A stretch of 64,000 nt of DNA from Pseudoflavonifractor sp. MSJ-37 (GCF_018917965.1 NZ_JAHLPP010000001.1:1054001-1118000); one strand, 5' to 3'; shown: positions 15,521 through 24,577, counted from the first letter of the stretch. A program made the numbers and translations. The notes: generated from the sequence alone by a model not told the origin.

Positions 15521-16396
15521 ATGACTATGAAACGCATCTTCGTACCCATGGGGAGCCTGCTCCTCGCCTCCGCTCTGCTGGCCGGCTGCGGCCAGACCGC
15601 CTCCCCTGCCGTCTCTACGGCTCCCACCGCCTCGGAGGCTCCAGCGCCCACCCCCTCTTCCTCCACCGAGGCCGCCCTCCCAGACGGCGTCTATGAGGCC
15701 AAATTCGACACCGACAGCTCCATGTTCCATGTGAACGAGGCCTGTGAGGGCAAGGGCACGCTCACTGTGGCGGACGGCAAGATGACCATCCATGTGAGCC
15801 TGACCTCCAAGAACATCGTGAACCTTTTCCCCGGTCTGGCCGAGGACGCTCAGAAGGACGGTGCGGAGCTCCTCCAGCCCACCGTGGACACCGTCACTTA
15901 CAGTGACGGCCTCTCCGAGGAGGTCAACGGCTTCGATGTGCCCGTCCCCGCTCTGGATCAGGAGTTCGACCTGGCCCTCCTCGGCAAGAAGGGCACCTGG
16001 TACGACCACAAGGTCAGCGTCTCCGATCCCCAGCCCATCCAGTCCGAGGGCAAGACCGCCGCGGACCTCGGGCTGACCGATGGCAGCTACACGGCGGACA
16101 TCGCTCTGGAGGGCGGCTCCGGCCGGGCCTCCATCCAGTCCCCCTGCGCCGTCACCGTGGCCGGAGATCAGGTCACCGCCACTCTGATTTGGAGCAGTGA
16201 CAAATATGACTATATGCTGGTGGACGGCGTCCGCTATGAACCCACCACCCTGGAGGGCGGCTCTACCTTCGAGATCCCCGTGGCGGCCTTCGACACCAAG
16301 CTGGACGTGACCGCCGATACCACCGCCATGAGCACCCCCCACGAGGTGGAGTACACCATCCAGCTGGACTCCGCCTCCCTCTCCCCCGCCGCATGA
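15521..16396 (+). CDS. Lipoprotein with two tandem beta domains, probable tetrapyrrole/corrinoid-binding surface protein
   Basis: This 291-residue protein has a lipobox (LAGC) and a Thr/Pro/Ala/Ser linker. Two homologous domains of about 115 residues follow: DGVYEAKFDTDSSMF... and DGSYTADIALEGGSG.... Each contains a TSKN/WSS(D)-Y-type segment and ends in FDVPV or FEIPV followed by the next strands. The layout and the YDYMLVDGVRY segment recall NEAT-like haem-binding modules, but I cannot confirm that family. It lies between cbiK and the importer genes, so cargo delivery to the substrate-binding protein is the natural role. The second ATG (15527) is an equally good start. Its stop overlaps the next start (ATGA). 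Confidence 0.75.
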   Translation: MTMKRIFVPMGSLLLASALLAGCGQTASPAVSTAPTASEAPAPTPSSSTEAALPDGVYEAKFDTDSSMFHVNEACEGKGTLTVADGKMTIHVSLTSKNIVNLFPGLAEDAQKDGAELLQPTVDTVTYSDGLSEEVNGFDVPVPALDQEFDLALLGKKGTWYDHKVSVSDPQPIQSEGKTAADLGLTDGSYTADIALEGGSGRASIQSPCAVTVAGDQVTATLIWSSDKYDYMLVDGVRYEPTTLEGGSTFEIPVAAFDTKLDVTADTTAMSTPHEVEYTIQLDSASLSPAA

Positions 16397-17556
16397 GGCG
16401 GACGGTCGGTCTCCCGGCGGCCGCGCTGATCCTGACGGTCCTCCTCGGCGCCTGCGGCGGAGAGACCGCCACCTCCTCCGCTCCGCCGGCGGCGACCGCT
16501 CCGAACTGGTCGGATCTGTCCTTCGACCGGACCATGGAGCTGGACTATGCCCAGGAGTTCTCGGTCCGCTACTGCGGAGAGGACTATAAGCTGATCGGCA
16601 TCGACGGGGAGGACCAGCGGTTGCTGGTGGTCGCTGAGGGCGCGCCGGTGCCGGCGGGGCTGGAGGAGGACATCACCGTCCTGCAGCAGCCGCTGGACCA
16701 GATCTATCTGGCAGCCACCGCCGGCATGGACTACTTCCGTCAGCTGGGCGCCATCGGGGACATCACCCTCAGCAGCCAGAAAGAGTCCGGCTGGTACATC
16801 CCGGAGGCCCGGGACGCCATGGAGGCCGGGACCATGCAGTACGCAGGCAAGTACTCCGCCCCGGACTATGAGCGGATCCTCTCTCAGGGCTGCGATCTGG
16901 TCATCGAGAACACCATGATCTACCACACTCCCGAGGTGAAGGAACAGCTGGAGGAGCTGGGCATCCCCGTCCTGGTGGAGCGCTCCAGCTATGAGAGCGA
17001 CCCGCTGGGACGCATGGAGTGGCTCAAATTCTTCGCCGCTCTGGTGGACGAGGAGGACCAGGCCGACGCCTATTTCGATCAGCTCACGGACGAGTTGTCC
17101 GGCGTGATCGGTCAGGCCCCGGCGGACCGGACCGTGGCCTTCTTCTATGTCACCTCCAACGGGGCGGTGAACGTCCGCCGGTCCGGGGACTATGTGGCCA
17201 AGTCCATCGCCCTGGCGGGCGGGACCTATCTCTCCTTCGACGATCTGGAGGACGGGGATGCCCGCTCCACCATGACCATCCAGATGGAGACCTTCTATGC
17301 CGGGGCCCAGGACGCGGACCTCCTGATCTACAACAGCACCATCGACGGGGAACTCCAGAGCCTGGACCAGCTTCTGGCCAAAAGCCCCCTCCTGGCGGAC
17401 CTGAAGGCCGTCCAGGCCGGGAACGTATGGTGCGTGTCCAAGAATTTCTATCAGGAGTCGCTAGAGCTGGGCGATATGATCCTGGACGTCCACGCCATCC
17501 TGACCGATCCGGCGGTGGACGACAGCCAGCTCCACTTCCTCTACCGGCTCACATGA
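16393..17556 (+). CDS. ABC importer substrate-binding lipoprotein, BtuF/FhuD (iron-complex/corrinoid) family
   Basis: This 387-residue protein has a lipobox (LGAC, Cys about 20). It shows the two-lobe, single-helix-hinge architecture of cluster-A-II binding proteins: MDYFRQLGAIGDI, DLVIENTMIYHTPEVKEQLEELGIPVLVERSS in lobe 1, and the C-terminal lobe ending in NVWCVSKNFYQ. Start and stop of the upstream gene overlap by 4 bp. With the permease and ATPase downstream it forms a complete importer; riboswitch control suggests corrinoids. Confidence 0.85.
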   Translation: MRRTVGLPAAALILTVLLGACGGETATSSAPPAATAPNWSDLSFDRTMELDYAQEFSVRYCGEDYKLIGIDGEDQRLLVVAEGAPVPAGLEEDITVLQQPLDQIYLAATAGMDYFRQLGAIGDITLSSQKESGWYIPEARDAMEAGTMQYAGKYSAPDYERILSQGCDLVIENTMIYHTPEVKEQLEELGIPVLVERSSYESDPLGRMEWLKFFAALVDEEDQADAYFDQLTDELSGVIGQAPADRTVAFFYVTSNGAVNVRRSGDYVAKSIALAGGTYLSFDDLEDGDARSTMTIQMETFYAGAQDADLLIYNSTIDGELQSLDQLLAKSPLLADLKAVQAGNVWCVSKNFYQESLELGDMILDVHAILTDPAVDDSQLHFLYRLT

Positions 17557-17594
17557 GCTTCCGCCATACGGCAAAATATGAAAGGGGTGGGTCT

Positions 17595-18617
17595 ATGAGA
17601 CTGGACCGTCGGACGGGACGGGCGGTGGGCGGCTTCTGCCTCCTGCTGATCCTCTCCCTCCTGCTGTTGGTCTGGAACATCAACGCTGGGAGCGTCTCCG
17701 TCCCTGTGGACCGGGTCCTCCAGATCCTGCTGGGCGGCGGGGATCCCACAGAACGGAAGATCGTCTGGTCCATCCGCCTCCCCCGGATCGCGGCGGCGGC
17801 CCTGCTGGGCGGCGCCCTGTCCGTATCCGGCTTCCTGCTCCAGACCTTCTTCCACAACCCGATCGCCGGGCCTTTCGTGCTGGGCATCTCCAGCGGGGCC
17901 AAGCTGACCGTCTCCCTGTGCATGATCTTCCTGTTGAGCCGGGGGGTGGTCTCCACCTCCGGCGTGCTGATCGGGGCGGCCTTTCTGGGGGCCATGCTGT
18001 CCATGGGCTTCGTCCTGCTCCTCTCCCAGCGGGTGAAGCGCATGAGCCTGCTGGTGGTGTGCGGCGTGATGATCGGCTACATCTGTTCCGCCCTCACCGA
18101 CTTCTTCGTGACGTTCGCGGAGGACTCCAACATCGTGAACCTCCACAACTGGTCCATGGGCTCCTTCTCCGGCATCGGCTGGGAGCAGGTGCGGACCGCC
18201 GCCGTCTGCTGCGGCGGAGCTCTGGTCCTGTCCTTCCTCCTGTCCAAGCCCATGGGGGCTTACCAGCTGGGGGAGGGCTATGCCCAGAACATGGGCGTGG
18301 ACATCAAGGCGTTCCGGGCGGCGCTGATCCTGCTGTCCAGTGTGCTGTCCGCCTGTGTCACTGCCTTCGCCGGCCCGATCTCCTTCGTGGGGATCGCAGT
18401 GCCCCACCTGATGAAGTCCCTCTTCGGGACGGCCAAGCCGATCCTGATGATCCCGGCCTGCTTTCTGGGCGGCACGGTGTCGTGCCTGCTCTGCGACCTG
18501 ATCGCCCGAACGGCCTTTGCCCCCACGGAGGTCAGCATCAGCTCCGTCACCGCCGTGTTCGGCGCGCCGATCGTCCTCTATATGATGGTCCACCGGAAGG
18601 CAGGTGAGGCCGCATGA
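17595..18617 (+). CDS. ABC importer permease, FecCD/BtuC family
   Basis: This 340-residue protein has about ten membrane helices. Conserved FecCD landmarks are IRLPRIAAAALLGGALSVSGFLLQTFFHNPIAGPFVLGISSGA (in parts), the cytoplasmic ATPase-contact loop near AFAGPISFVGIAVPHLMKSLFG, and a C-terminal PTEVSISSVTAVFGAP. The ATG at 17595 follows AAAGGGGTGG. Its stop overlaps the ATPase start (ATGA). A decayed paralogue lies at 25629-25988. Confidence 0.92.
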   Translation: MRLDRRTGRAVGGFCLLLILSLLLLVWNINAGSVSVPVDRVLQILLGGGDPTERKIVWSIRLPRIAAAALLGGALSVSGFLLQTFFHNPIAGPFVLGISSGAKLTVSLCMIFLLSRGVVSTSGVLIGAAFLGAMLSMGFVLLLSQRVKRMSLLVVCGVMIGYICSALTDFFVTFAEDSNIVNLHNWSMGSFSGIGWEQVRTAAVCCGGALVLSFLLSKPMGAYQLGEGYAQNMGVDIKAFRAALILLSSVLSACVTAFAGPISFVGIAVPHLMKSLFGTAKPILMIPACFLGGTVSCLLCDLIARTAFAPTEVSISSVTAVFGAPIVLYMMVHRKAGEAA

Positions 18618-19390
18618 CACAGGACGACCGCATCCGGACCGAGGGCCTCTCCGTAGGCTATGGGGACACGCCTCTCATCCGGGCGATCTCGCTCCGAGTC
18701 CAGCCCGGGCAGGTGGTGACGCTGATCGGGCCCAACGGCTCCGGCAAGTCCACGATCCTGAAGAGCATCGTGGGCCAGCTCAGGCATCTGGCCGGGACCG
18801 TCCTGCTGGACGGCACCGACATGGCCCGCCGAAGCCCCAACGAGGTGGCCCGCCGCATGTCCATCCTCATGACGGAGCGGATCCGTCCGGAGCTCATGAC
18901 CTGCCGGGATCTGGTGAGCACCGGACGATATCCCTACACCGGGCGTCTGGGTCTGCTGGGTCCGGAGGACCGCCGGATCGTGGAAGAGTCCCTCCGGCAG
19001 GTGGACGGTCTCGCTCTGGCAGAACGCCCTTTCTCCGCCATCAGCGATGGACAGCGCCAGCGGATCCTGCTGGCCCGGGCCTTATGCCAGCAGCCGGAGG
19101 TCATCGTTTTGGACGAGCCCACCTCCTTCCTGGATATCCGCTACAAGCTGGAGCTCCTGTCGATCATCAAGCGTCTGGTCCGGGAGGAGGGCTTGGCGGT
19201 GCTCATGTCCCTCCACGAGCTGGATCTGGCGGAACGGGTCTCCGATCTGGTGGTCTGTGTGGCCGGGGACCGGATCGACCGGATCGCTCCCCCGGCGGAG
19301 GTGTTCACCAAGGAGTATATCGCCCAGCTCTACCACATGGAGCATGGCCGGTACGACCCCTGCTTCGACTCACTGGAGTTCGTTCCGTGA
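18614..19390 (+). CDS. ABC importer ATPase, FecE/BtuD family
   Basis: This 258-residue protein has Walker A GPNGSGKST, signature AISDGQRQR (SDGQ in place of the usual SGGQ), Walker B VIVLDEPTSFLD and the H-loop His in LMSLHELD. It powers uptake through the permease encoded just upstream and is the last gene of the riboswitch operon. Confidence 0.93.
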   Translation: MTQDDRIRTEGLSVGYGDTPLIRAISLRVQPGQVVTLIGPNGSGKSTILKSIVGQLRHLAGTVLLDGTDMARRSPNEVARRMSILMTERIRPELMTCRDLVSTGRYPYTGRLGLLGPEDRRIVEESLRQVDGLALAERPFSAISDGQRQRILLARALCQQPEVIVLDEPTSFLDIRYKLELLSIIKRLVREEGLAVLMSLHELDLAERVSDLVVCVAGDRIDRIAPPAEVFTKEYIAQLYHMEHGRYDPCFDSLEFVP

Positions 19391-19396
19391 CCAAAC

Positions 19397-19438
19397 AACG
19401 ATGGGCCCCGCACAGGACGCTGTGCGGGGCCCATCGTT
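19397..19438. terminator. Bidirectional terminator of the uptake operon and the convergent gene
   Basis: A 19-bp perfect stem (from AACGATGGG to CCCATCGTT) with a 4-base loop is followed by ATTTTTG on the plus strand. Its right arm overlaps the stop codon of the convergent gene. Confidence 0.9.
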
Positions 19439-19814
19439 ATTTTTGTGCCGCCATCCGTTCGCCCAGCTCTTCCACGGCGGCCTCCGCCAGAGCCAGCACG
19501 GCGGCGATGCCATCCGGGCTCAGGCCGTCGATGTGGATGCCGCCGCTGACCAGCACCGCGCAGTCCAGCCGTTTGGCCAGGCGCTCGGCCGCCCGCTTCA
19601 CCAGTCCGTCCTCCTTGTGGCTGGGCAGGACCAGCACCGACGCGCTGGCTCCGATGCGGCCGTCCGGGTGACGGTAGGGCGTGCCCAGGGCCGCCGCTCC
19701 CAGATGGGGCACCTCTCCGCCGGTGATCGTCACGTTCCAGTCCGCCCCCATGGGCTGGGCGGTGAGGCTCAGGGCCACGCCGCGCTCCTCCTTCTCCAGG
19801 GTCAGCATCCTCAT
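19437..19814 (-). CDS. LpdD-like (prenylated-flavin chaperone-type) domain protein
   Basis: This 125-residue single-domain protein shows WNVTITGGEVPHLGAAALG, then LVLPSHKEDGLVKRAAERLAKRL and VSGGIHIDGLSPDGI. That pattern (ITGG, GHKE/SHKE, GIHxDxxS) matches the small LpdD-like family linked to prenylated-FMN decarboxylases. No UbiD-type decarboxylase is in the window, so the client is unknown. The start at 19814 has AAGGAGG and overlaps the cca stop by 4 bp, so the two are translationally coupled. The family call is from memory. Confidence 0.6.
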   Translation of the reverse strand: MRMLTLEKEERGVALSLTAQPMGADWNVTITGGEVPHLGAAALGTPYRHPDGRIGASASVLVLPSHKEDGLVKRAAERLAKRLDCAVLVSGGIHIDGLSPDGIAAVLALAEAAVEELGERMAAQK

Positions 19815-20989
19815 TTCGTTCGTTCCTCCTTTTTCCATCTCTCCAACAGGGCCAGCAGATGATCCCGCCGGGCATCCTCCGGGCGTTCCAGCACATGGTC
19901 CAGCAGACGGCGCTGGACCGCTCCGATGGCCGGACCGTTCCACCCCAGGGCCGCCAGCTCTCCACCGGTCACAGGCAGATCTTTCACCGACCGGCATCCG
20001 CCCTGCGCGATCGTCCGCTCCAGCTCGTCCCGCCGGTCCTCTCCGGCTGTGAAGGCCATCCAGACGGCCGCGCGGACCGCCTCGGTCCCCTGATCCGCCA
20101 AAGCCCGCCGCCAGTCGGCCGGATGCTCCGGCAGCCCGGCCCTCCAGATCCGAAAGCCCCCGCCGCAGGCCCGGACGATCCGCCCCTCCAGCCGCAGAGC
20201 GGTCAGGAAGGGCTCCGGATCCCGGTCCAGCGCTCCGCAGAGGCCCGCCCAGCGGGCCAGCGGCTCTGCCGGAAGCCGTCCCAGTCCCTCCAGCGGCCGG
20301 ACCGGTCCTGGGCCGTACCGCTCCAGCAGGCCCAGATAGAACAGGGCCTCCGCTCCGCCGGGGCGGGGCGAGCAGATCGTCTTTTCCAGCTCGGTCCGCA
20401 CCCGCTCGGCGGAGAGGGCCGCCGCCCGGGGCGCCAGCCTCCCGACTGCCCGGACCAGCCCCGGCTCCATCCGGAAGCCCAGCTGGGCGGCGAAGCGCAC
20501 TGCCCGGAGCATCCGCAGGGCGTCCTCGGAAAAGCGCTCCTCCGGGTCCCCCACACAGCGGATCCGCCCCACCGCCAGGTCTGCCTGCCCGCCGAACGGA
20601 TCCACGACCGTCCCGTCCCGGTCCAGAGCCATGGCGTTGACCGTGAAGTCCCGCCGGGCCAGGTCCTCCTCCAGTGTGGCGTCGAAGGCCACCGCGTCCG
20701 GGTGGCGGCTGTCGGAGTAGCCCCCCTCCCGGCGGAACGTGGTGACCTCCACCGGGCCGATGCCTGTGAGCACCGTCACGGTCCCGTGCTTCAGCCCCGT
20801 GGGCACCGTGCGGCGGAAGAGGGCCATGACCTCTTCCGGCCGGGCGGCGGTGGTCATATCATAGTCCCCCGGCGTCCGGCCAAGGAGCTGGTCCCGGACG
20901 CAGCCGCCCACCGGGTAGGCAGGCCGTCCCGCTGCCCAGAGCGTGTCCCGTACCTGTCCGATCTCCGGCGGGATCTCCAAATGTCCCAT
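19811..20989 (-). CDS. cca: CCA tRNA nucleotidyltransferase
   Basis: This 392-residue enzyme adds or repairs the 3'-CCA of tRNAs. Class II polymerase-beta-superfamily signatures are YPVGGCVRDQLLGRTPGDYDMTT (GG...RD...G and the DxD metal site), RRDFTVNAMA, the DPFGGQADL loop and ERFSEDALRMLRAVRFAAQLGF. It is on the minus strand with GGGGAGG upstream, divergent from murC, and leads an operon with the LpdD-like gene. Confidence 0.93.
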   Translation of the reverse strand: MGHLEIPPEIGQVRDTLWAAGRPAYPVGGCVRDQLLGRTPGDYDMTTAARPEEVMALFRRTVPTGLKHGTVTVLTGIGPVEVTTFRREGGYSDSRHPDAVAFDATLEEDLARRDFTVNAMALDRDGTVVDPFGGQADLAVGRIRCVGDPEERFSEDALRMLRAVRFAAQLGFRMEPGLVRAVGRLAPRAAALSAERVRTELEKTICSPRPGGAEALFYLGLLERYGPGPVRPLEGLGRLPAEPLARWAGLCGALDRDPEPFLTALRLEGRIVRACGGGFRIWRAGLPEHPADWRRALADQGTEAVRAAVWMAFTAGEDRRDELERTIAQGGCRSVKDLPVTGGELAALGWNGPAIGAVQRRLLDHVLERPEDARRDHLLALLERWKKEERTK

Positions 20990-21036
20990 GCCCGTCCTCC
21001 CCTTCTCTTCTGTGTGCGGACGGTCCGATCTGCCTC

Positions 21037-21066
21037 TTGTGGAACCACTGTCCGTTGGTATATAAT
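21037..21066 (+). promoter_or_regulatory. Promoter of murC
   Basis: The sequence is TTGTGG, 18 bases, TATAAT (consensus -10), about 70 bp upstream of the murC start. Confidence 0.65.
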
Positions 21067-21137
21067 GAGGTGTTGACGGCGGGTCGTCCCGCCGGTCTCC
21101 GTTCCATTATAGACTTTCGGAAAGGGTGTGTAAACCC

Positions 21138-22514
21138 ATGGTTTCTTCAAATATCCATGACTATCTCCGACCCGGACGCCGGGCCCATCTGATCGGCATC
21201 GGCGGCGTGTCCATGTCCCCGCTGGCGGAGGTCCTCCATCGGGCCGGCATGGTCATCACCGGTTCCGATATGAAAGAAAGCGCCGCGGTGGACCACCTCC
21301 GCTCGCTCGGCATCCATGTGGACATCGGCCACCGGGCGGAAAACGTCCACGGGGCCGAGCTGATCGTCCGCACCGCCGCCGTCCACGACTCCAACCCGGA
21401 GATCGCAGAGGCCCACGCGCTTGGGATCCCCGTCTTTGAGCGGGCCCAGGCCTGGGGCTCCATCATGCGGAGCTACAAGAACGCGCTGTGCGTGGCGGGC
21501 ACCCACGGCAAGACCACCACAACCTCTATGTGTACCCACATCGCCATGGCCGCCGCCGCGGACCCCACCGTCATGATCGGCGGGACCCTTCCCCTGCTTG
21601 GCTCCGGCTTCCGGGTGGGACACGGAGACACTATCATTTTGGAGAGCTGTGAGTACTGCAACTCCTTCCTCTCCTTCTTCCCCACCGTGGCCGTGATCCT
21701 CAATATCGAGGCTGACCATCTGGACTTTTTCAAGGACCTGGCCGATGTGGAGCGCTCCTTCCGGTCCTTTGCCGACCGGGTGCCGGAGGACGGCCTCATC
21801 ATCGCCGACGGGGACGACGCCAACACCATGCATACGCTGGCGGGCGAGACCCGTCCCATGTGGACCTTTGGCCTGGAGCAGGGCGACGTTCACGCGGCAG
21901 ACCTGACTTGGGAGAACGGGCTCCCCTCCTTCGATGTGATCCACCATGGTACGAAGTTCGCCCATGTGGAGCTCCAGGTCCCCGGCCTCCACAATGTCCG
22001 AAACGCTCTGGCCGCCTCTGCCGCCGCGATCGCGCTGGGCTTCCCCGCCTCCGCCGTGGAGGAAGGGCTGAGCGCCTTCCACGGGGCGGGCCGCCGCTTC
22101 GAGCACAAGGGCACCTACCACGGGGCGGAGGTCTATGATGACTATGCCCACCACCCCGGCGAGCTCCAGGCCCTCTTCGACGCAGTGAAGAAGCTGGGCT
22201 ACGAGCGGATCGTCTGCGCCTTCCAGCCCCATACCTACAGCCGGACCAAGGCCCTCTTCGATGATTTCGTGAAGGTGCTCCGGGAGGCCGACGTGGCTGT
22301 GCTGGCCGAGATCTATGCCGCCCGGGAGACCAACGACATCGGCATCTCCTCCAGGGATCTGGCCGATCAGATCCCCGGCAGCCGCTACTGCGCCACACTC
22401 TCCGAAGTGACTCAGACGCTGAAGGAGCTGGCCCAGCCCGGCGACCTGCTCCTCACGGTGGGCGCCGGCGACATCTATACCGCCGGTGAGGCCCTGCTCA
22501 AAGCACAGGACTGA
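21138..22514 (+). CDS. murC: UDP-N-acetylmuramate--L-alanine ligase MurC
   Basis: This 458-residue Mur ligase catalyses the ATP-dependent addition of L-Ala to UDP-MurNAc in peptidoglycan precursor synthesis. Domain 1 has HLIGIGGVSMSPLA and GSDMKES. The ATP P-loop is GTHGKTTTTSM. The central domain has ILNIEADHLD, and the C-terminal domain has the typical YDDYAHHPGE. The ATG at 21138 is preferred to the GTG at 21126. It is monocistronic between its own promoter and terminator. Confidence 0.95.
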   Translation: MVSSNIHDYLRPGRRAHLIGIGGVSMSPLAEVLHRAGMVITGSDMKESAAVDHLRSLGIHVDIGHRAENVHGAELIVRTAAVHDSNPEIAEAHALGIPVFERAQAWGSIMRSYKNALCVAGTHGKTTTTSMCTHIAMAAAADPTVMIGGTLPLLGSGFRVGHGDTIILESCEYCNSFLSFFPTVAVILNIEADHLDFFKDLADVERSFRSFADRVPEDGLIIADGDDANTMHTLAGETRPMWTFGLEQGDVHAADLTWENGLPSFDVIHHGTKFAHVELQVPGLHNVRNALAASAAAIALGFPASAVEEGLSAFHGAGRRFEHKGTYHGAEVYDDYAHHPGELQALFDAVKKLGYERIVCAFQPHTYSRTKALFDDFVKVLREADVAVLAEIYAARETNDIGISSRDLADQIPGSRYCATLSEVTQTLKELAQPGDLLLTVGAGDIYTAGEALLKAQD

Positions 22515-22540
22515 ACGCGCCTCTTCCCCCCTCAAAACGG

Positions 22541-22577
22541 CACAGGCATCGCTCCGCTGCACGGGGCGATGCCTGTG
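22541..22577 (+). terminator. Terminator of murC
   Basis: A 12-bp stem (CACAGGCATCGC with GCGATGCCTGTG) is followed by TTTCG. Confidence 0.8.
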
Positions 22578-22605
22578 TTTCGTCTCCACCTCCGGAGAGG
22601 GCGGG

Positions 22606-22944
22606 TCAGCTCTCCTCCGACTGCTGTTCCGCTTCCGCCTGTTTCTTCGCCACGGCCGCGTCCCGCATGGCGATGGTCTCCTCCAGTGTGCGGGCGGGTC
22701 GGGCTCCGATCTGGGCTGCCCAGTCCGTGACCCAGGCCCGGATGGCCTCCAGGCCTTCCTCGCTCATGGGGAACGTCCTGGTCTCCTCCACGGTACTGAA
22801 CGCATAGCTCCAGGGGCCCTCCCAGACCTCCGCCGTCAGGGAATCGTCCTTCGGGACCACCCGATAGCGCATCCGGCCGGCGCTGGCCGTCCAGAAATTC
22901 TCGTTTTGGAAATGGGACAGGACAGGCAGGAAACACTCCTCCAT
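22606..22944 (-). CDS. Small conserved hypothetical protein
   Basis: This 112-residue soluble protein contains LPVLSHFQNENFWTASAG, MRYRVVP and EVWEGPWSYAFS, then an acidic Ala/Gln-rich tail. It has no signal peptide or membrane helix. The start at 22944 has AAGGAGG 8 bases upstream and replaces a longer frame. It has its own promoter and is monocistronic. I do not recognise a function. Confidence 0.7.
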   Translation of the reverse strand: MEECFLPVLSHFQNENFWTASAGRMRYRVVPKDDSLTAEVWEGPWSYAFSTVEETRTFPMSEEGLEAIRAWVTDWAAQIGARPARTLEETIAMRDAAVAKKQAEAEQQSEES

Positions 22945-22985
22945 ATGCCGTTCCTCCTTCTCTCTCGACTGCTTTTTCACTTCTT

Positions 22986-23014
22986 ATGATAGCATAATCG
23001 CGCCAAATGGAAAA
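22986..23014 (-). promoter_or_regulatory. Promoter of the small hypothetical gene
   Basis: On the minus strand it has an extended -10 (TGCTATCAT), with TTTTCC 17 bases upstream. The -35 region overlaps the terminator of the preceding operon. Confidence 0.55.
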
Positions 23015-23054
23015 GCCCCCGGAGGCCGGACCGATATCCGTCTCCGTGGGCTTT
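23012..23054 (-). terminator. Terminator of the amino-acid importer operon
   Basis: AAAGCCC(A/C)CGGAG pairs with CTCCG(T)GGGCTTT with one mismatch. On the minus strand CTTTTCC follows. Confidence 0.7.
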
Positions 23055-23061
23055 CTGTATG

Positions 23062-23850
23062 TCAGGGCTGTTCCGCGTAGCGGGACAGGAACTGCCGGGT
23101 GCGCTCCTGCGTGGGGTGCTCGATGACCTCTCGGGCGGGCCCCTGCTCCACGATCACGCCGCCGTCCATGAAGATGACCTGATCTGCCACGTCCCGGGCA
23201 AAGGCCATCTCATGGGTGACGATGACCATCGTGGTCTTTTTCTCCGCCAATCCCCGGATCACCCGCAGGACCTCGCCGGTGAGCTCCGGATCCAGAGCGG
23301 AGGTCGGCTCGTCGAAGCAGAGCACGTCGGGCCGGAGGGCCAGCGCCCGGGCGATGGCCACCCGCTGCTGCTGTCCGCCGGAGAGCTGGTGGGGATAGTG
23401 CTCCGCCCGCTCCTTCAGGCCCATCATCTCCAGCAGGGCCATGCCCTGCCCGTCGATCTCGGTCAGGAGCTCCCGCCTGCGCGTTTTATAGTCGGGACGC
23501 TCCCGGGCGCTGAGCTTCAGGGCCAGCGTCACGTTCTCCAGCGCCGTGTACTGGGGGAACAGGTTGAAGGATTGGAACACCATGCCAAAGTGGAGCCGCT
23601 TCCGGCGGATCTCTCTCTCCTTCTGGGTGGTCGGGTCCGCCGCGTCGAACAGGAGCTCGTCCTTCACCCTGATGGTGCCGGAGTCGGGAGTCTCCAGGAA
23701 ATTCAAGCACCGCAGGAGGGTGGTCTTTCCGGAGCCGGAGGAGCCGATGATGGCCAGCGCCTGCCCCTCCTCCAGCGAGAAGCTGATGCCCTTCAGGACC
23801 GTGGTGGGACCGAAGTCCTTCTTGATGCCGTCTACCTCTAAGATCGCCAT
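23062..23850 (-). CDS. Polar amino-acid ABC importer ATPase (GlnQ/HisP type)
   Basis: This 262-residue protein has Walker A GSSGSGKTT, Q-loop FQSFNLFPQ, signature LSGGQQQRVAIARAL, Walker B LCFDEPTSALD and H-loop VTHE. The short EREIRRKRLHFGM segment before the Q-loop is usual in the GlnQ group. It lies 12 bp downstream of the permease gene. Confidence 0.92.
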   Translation of the reverse strand: MAILEVDGIKKDFGPTTVLKGISFSLEEGQALAIIGSSGSGKTTLLRCLNFLETPDSGTIRVKDELLFDAADPTTQKEREIRRKRLHFGMVFQSFNLFPQYTALENVTLALKLSARERPDYKTRRRELLTEIDGQGMALLEMMGLKERAEHYPHQLSGGQQQRVAIARALALRPDVLCFDEPTSALDPELTGEVLRVIRGLAEKKTTMVIVTHEMAFARDVADQVIFMDGGVIVEQGPAREVIEHPTQERTRQFLSRYAEQP

Positions 23851-23862
23851 ATCACGTCCTCC

Positions 23863-24510
23863 TTACACCCGGAAATAGCTCAGCTTCTTCTCCGCCAGGT
23901 TCAGCAGCAGAGTGACGATGCCGTTGAACACCAGGAAAAAGACGCCCGCATAGAACAGGGGCCAGATCATCGCCTTGTTGCCGAAGTCCTTGGCGATCTT
24001 GATGATCTCCGCCACCATGATGAAGTTGGCCAGAGAGGTGTCCTTCACCAGCGTGATGATCTCATTGCCCATGGGGGGCACGATGCGCTTGATGACCTGG
24101 AGCAGGGTGATCCGGAAGAAGATCTGGGTCTTGGTCAGGCCCAGGACCTGTCCGGCCTCCCGCTGGCCGGCGGGCACGCCCTGGATTCCGCCCCGGAAGA
24201 TCTCCGAGAAATAGGCGGCATAGTTGAGCACGAACGCCACCGCGGCCGCCCCCATCCGGGAGAGGGAGTGGCCCGGCCCCAGCAGGATGCCCGGCATATA
24301 GAACACGATGGCCAGCTGGAGCATCAGGGGGGTCGAACGCATGATGTAGACGTAGAACCGGACCAGCCAGCTCAGGGGTTTGAAGGGGCTCATGGTGCCG
24401 AAGGACACCACCAGTCCAAGGGGCAGGGCCAGGATCAGCGTGACCGCGAAGAGCTCGCAGTTATAGCGGAACCCCTCCAGCAACATCATCGTCACGGTCT
24501 GGAATGACAT
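23863..24510 (-). CDS. Polar amino-acid ABC importer permease
   Basis: This 215-residue protein has five membrane helices. It contains YIMRSTPLMLQL (His/Glu/Gln permease signature) and the EAA loop GGIQGVPAGQREAGQVLGLTKTQIFFRITLLQ. It pairs with the ATPase and the substrate-binding protein on either side. Confidence 0.92.
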   Translation of the reverse strand: MSFQTVTMMLLEGFRYNCELFAVTLILALPLGLVVSFGTMSPFKPLSWLVRFYVYIMRSTPLMLQLAIVFYMPGILLGPGHSLSRMGAAAVAFVLNYAAYFSEIFRGGIQGVPAGQREAGQVLGLTKTQIFFRITLLQVIKRIVPPMGNEIITLVKDTSLANFIMVAEIIKIAKDFGNKAMIWPLFYAGVFFLVFNGIVTLLLNLAEKKLSYFRV

Positions 24511-24543
24511 AGTCTTTCTCCTCCGTCCATGTCGATAAGCAAG

Positions 24544-24577
24544 CGAAGGGCAGGAGGTATCGGCCTCCTGCCTTTCG
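24544..24577 (-). terminator. Partial terminator between binding protein and permease genes
   Basis: GCGAAGGGCAGGAGG pairs with CCTCCTGCCTTTCGC, one mismatch, 6-base loop, with no long T tract. It probably lets the binding protein be made in excess over the membrane parts. Confidence 0.6.
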
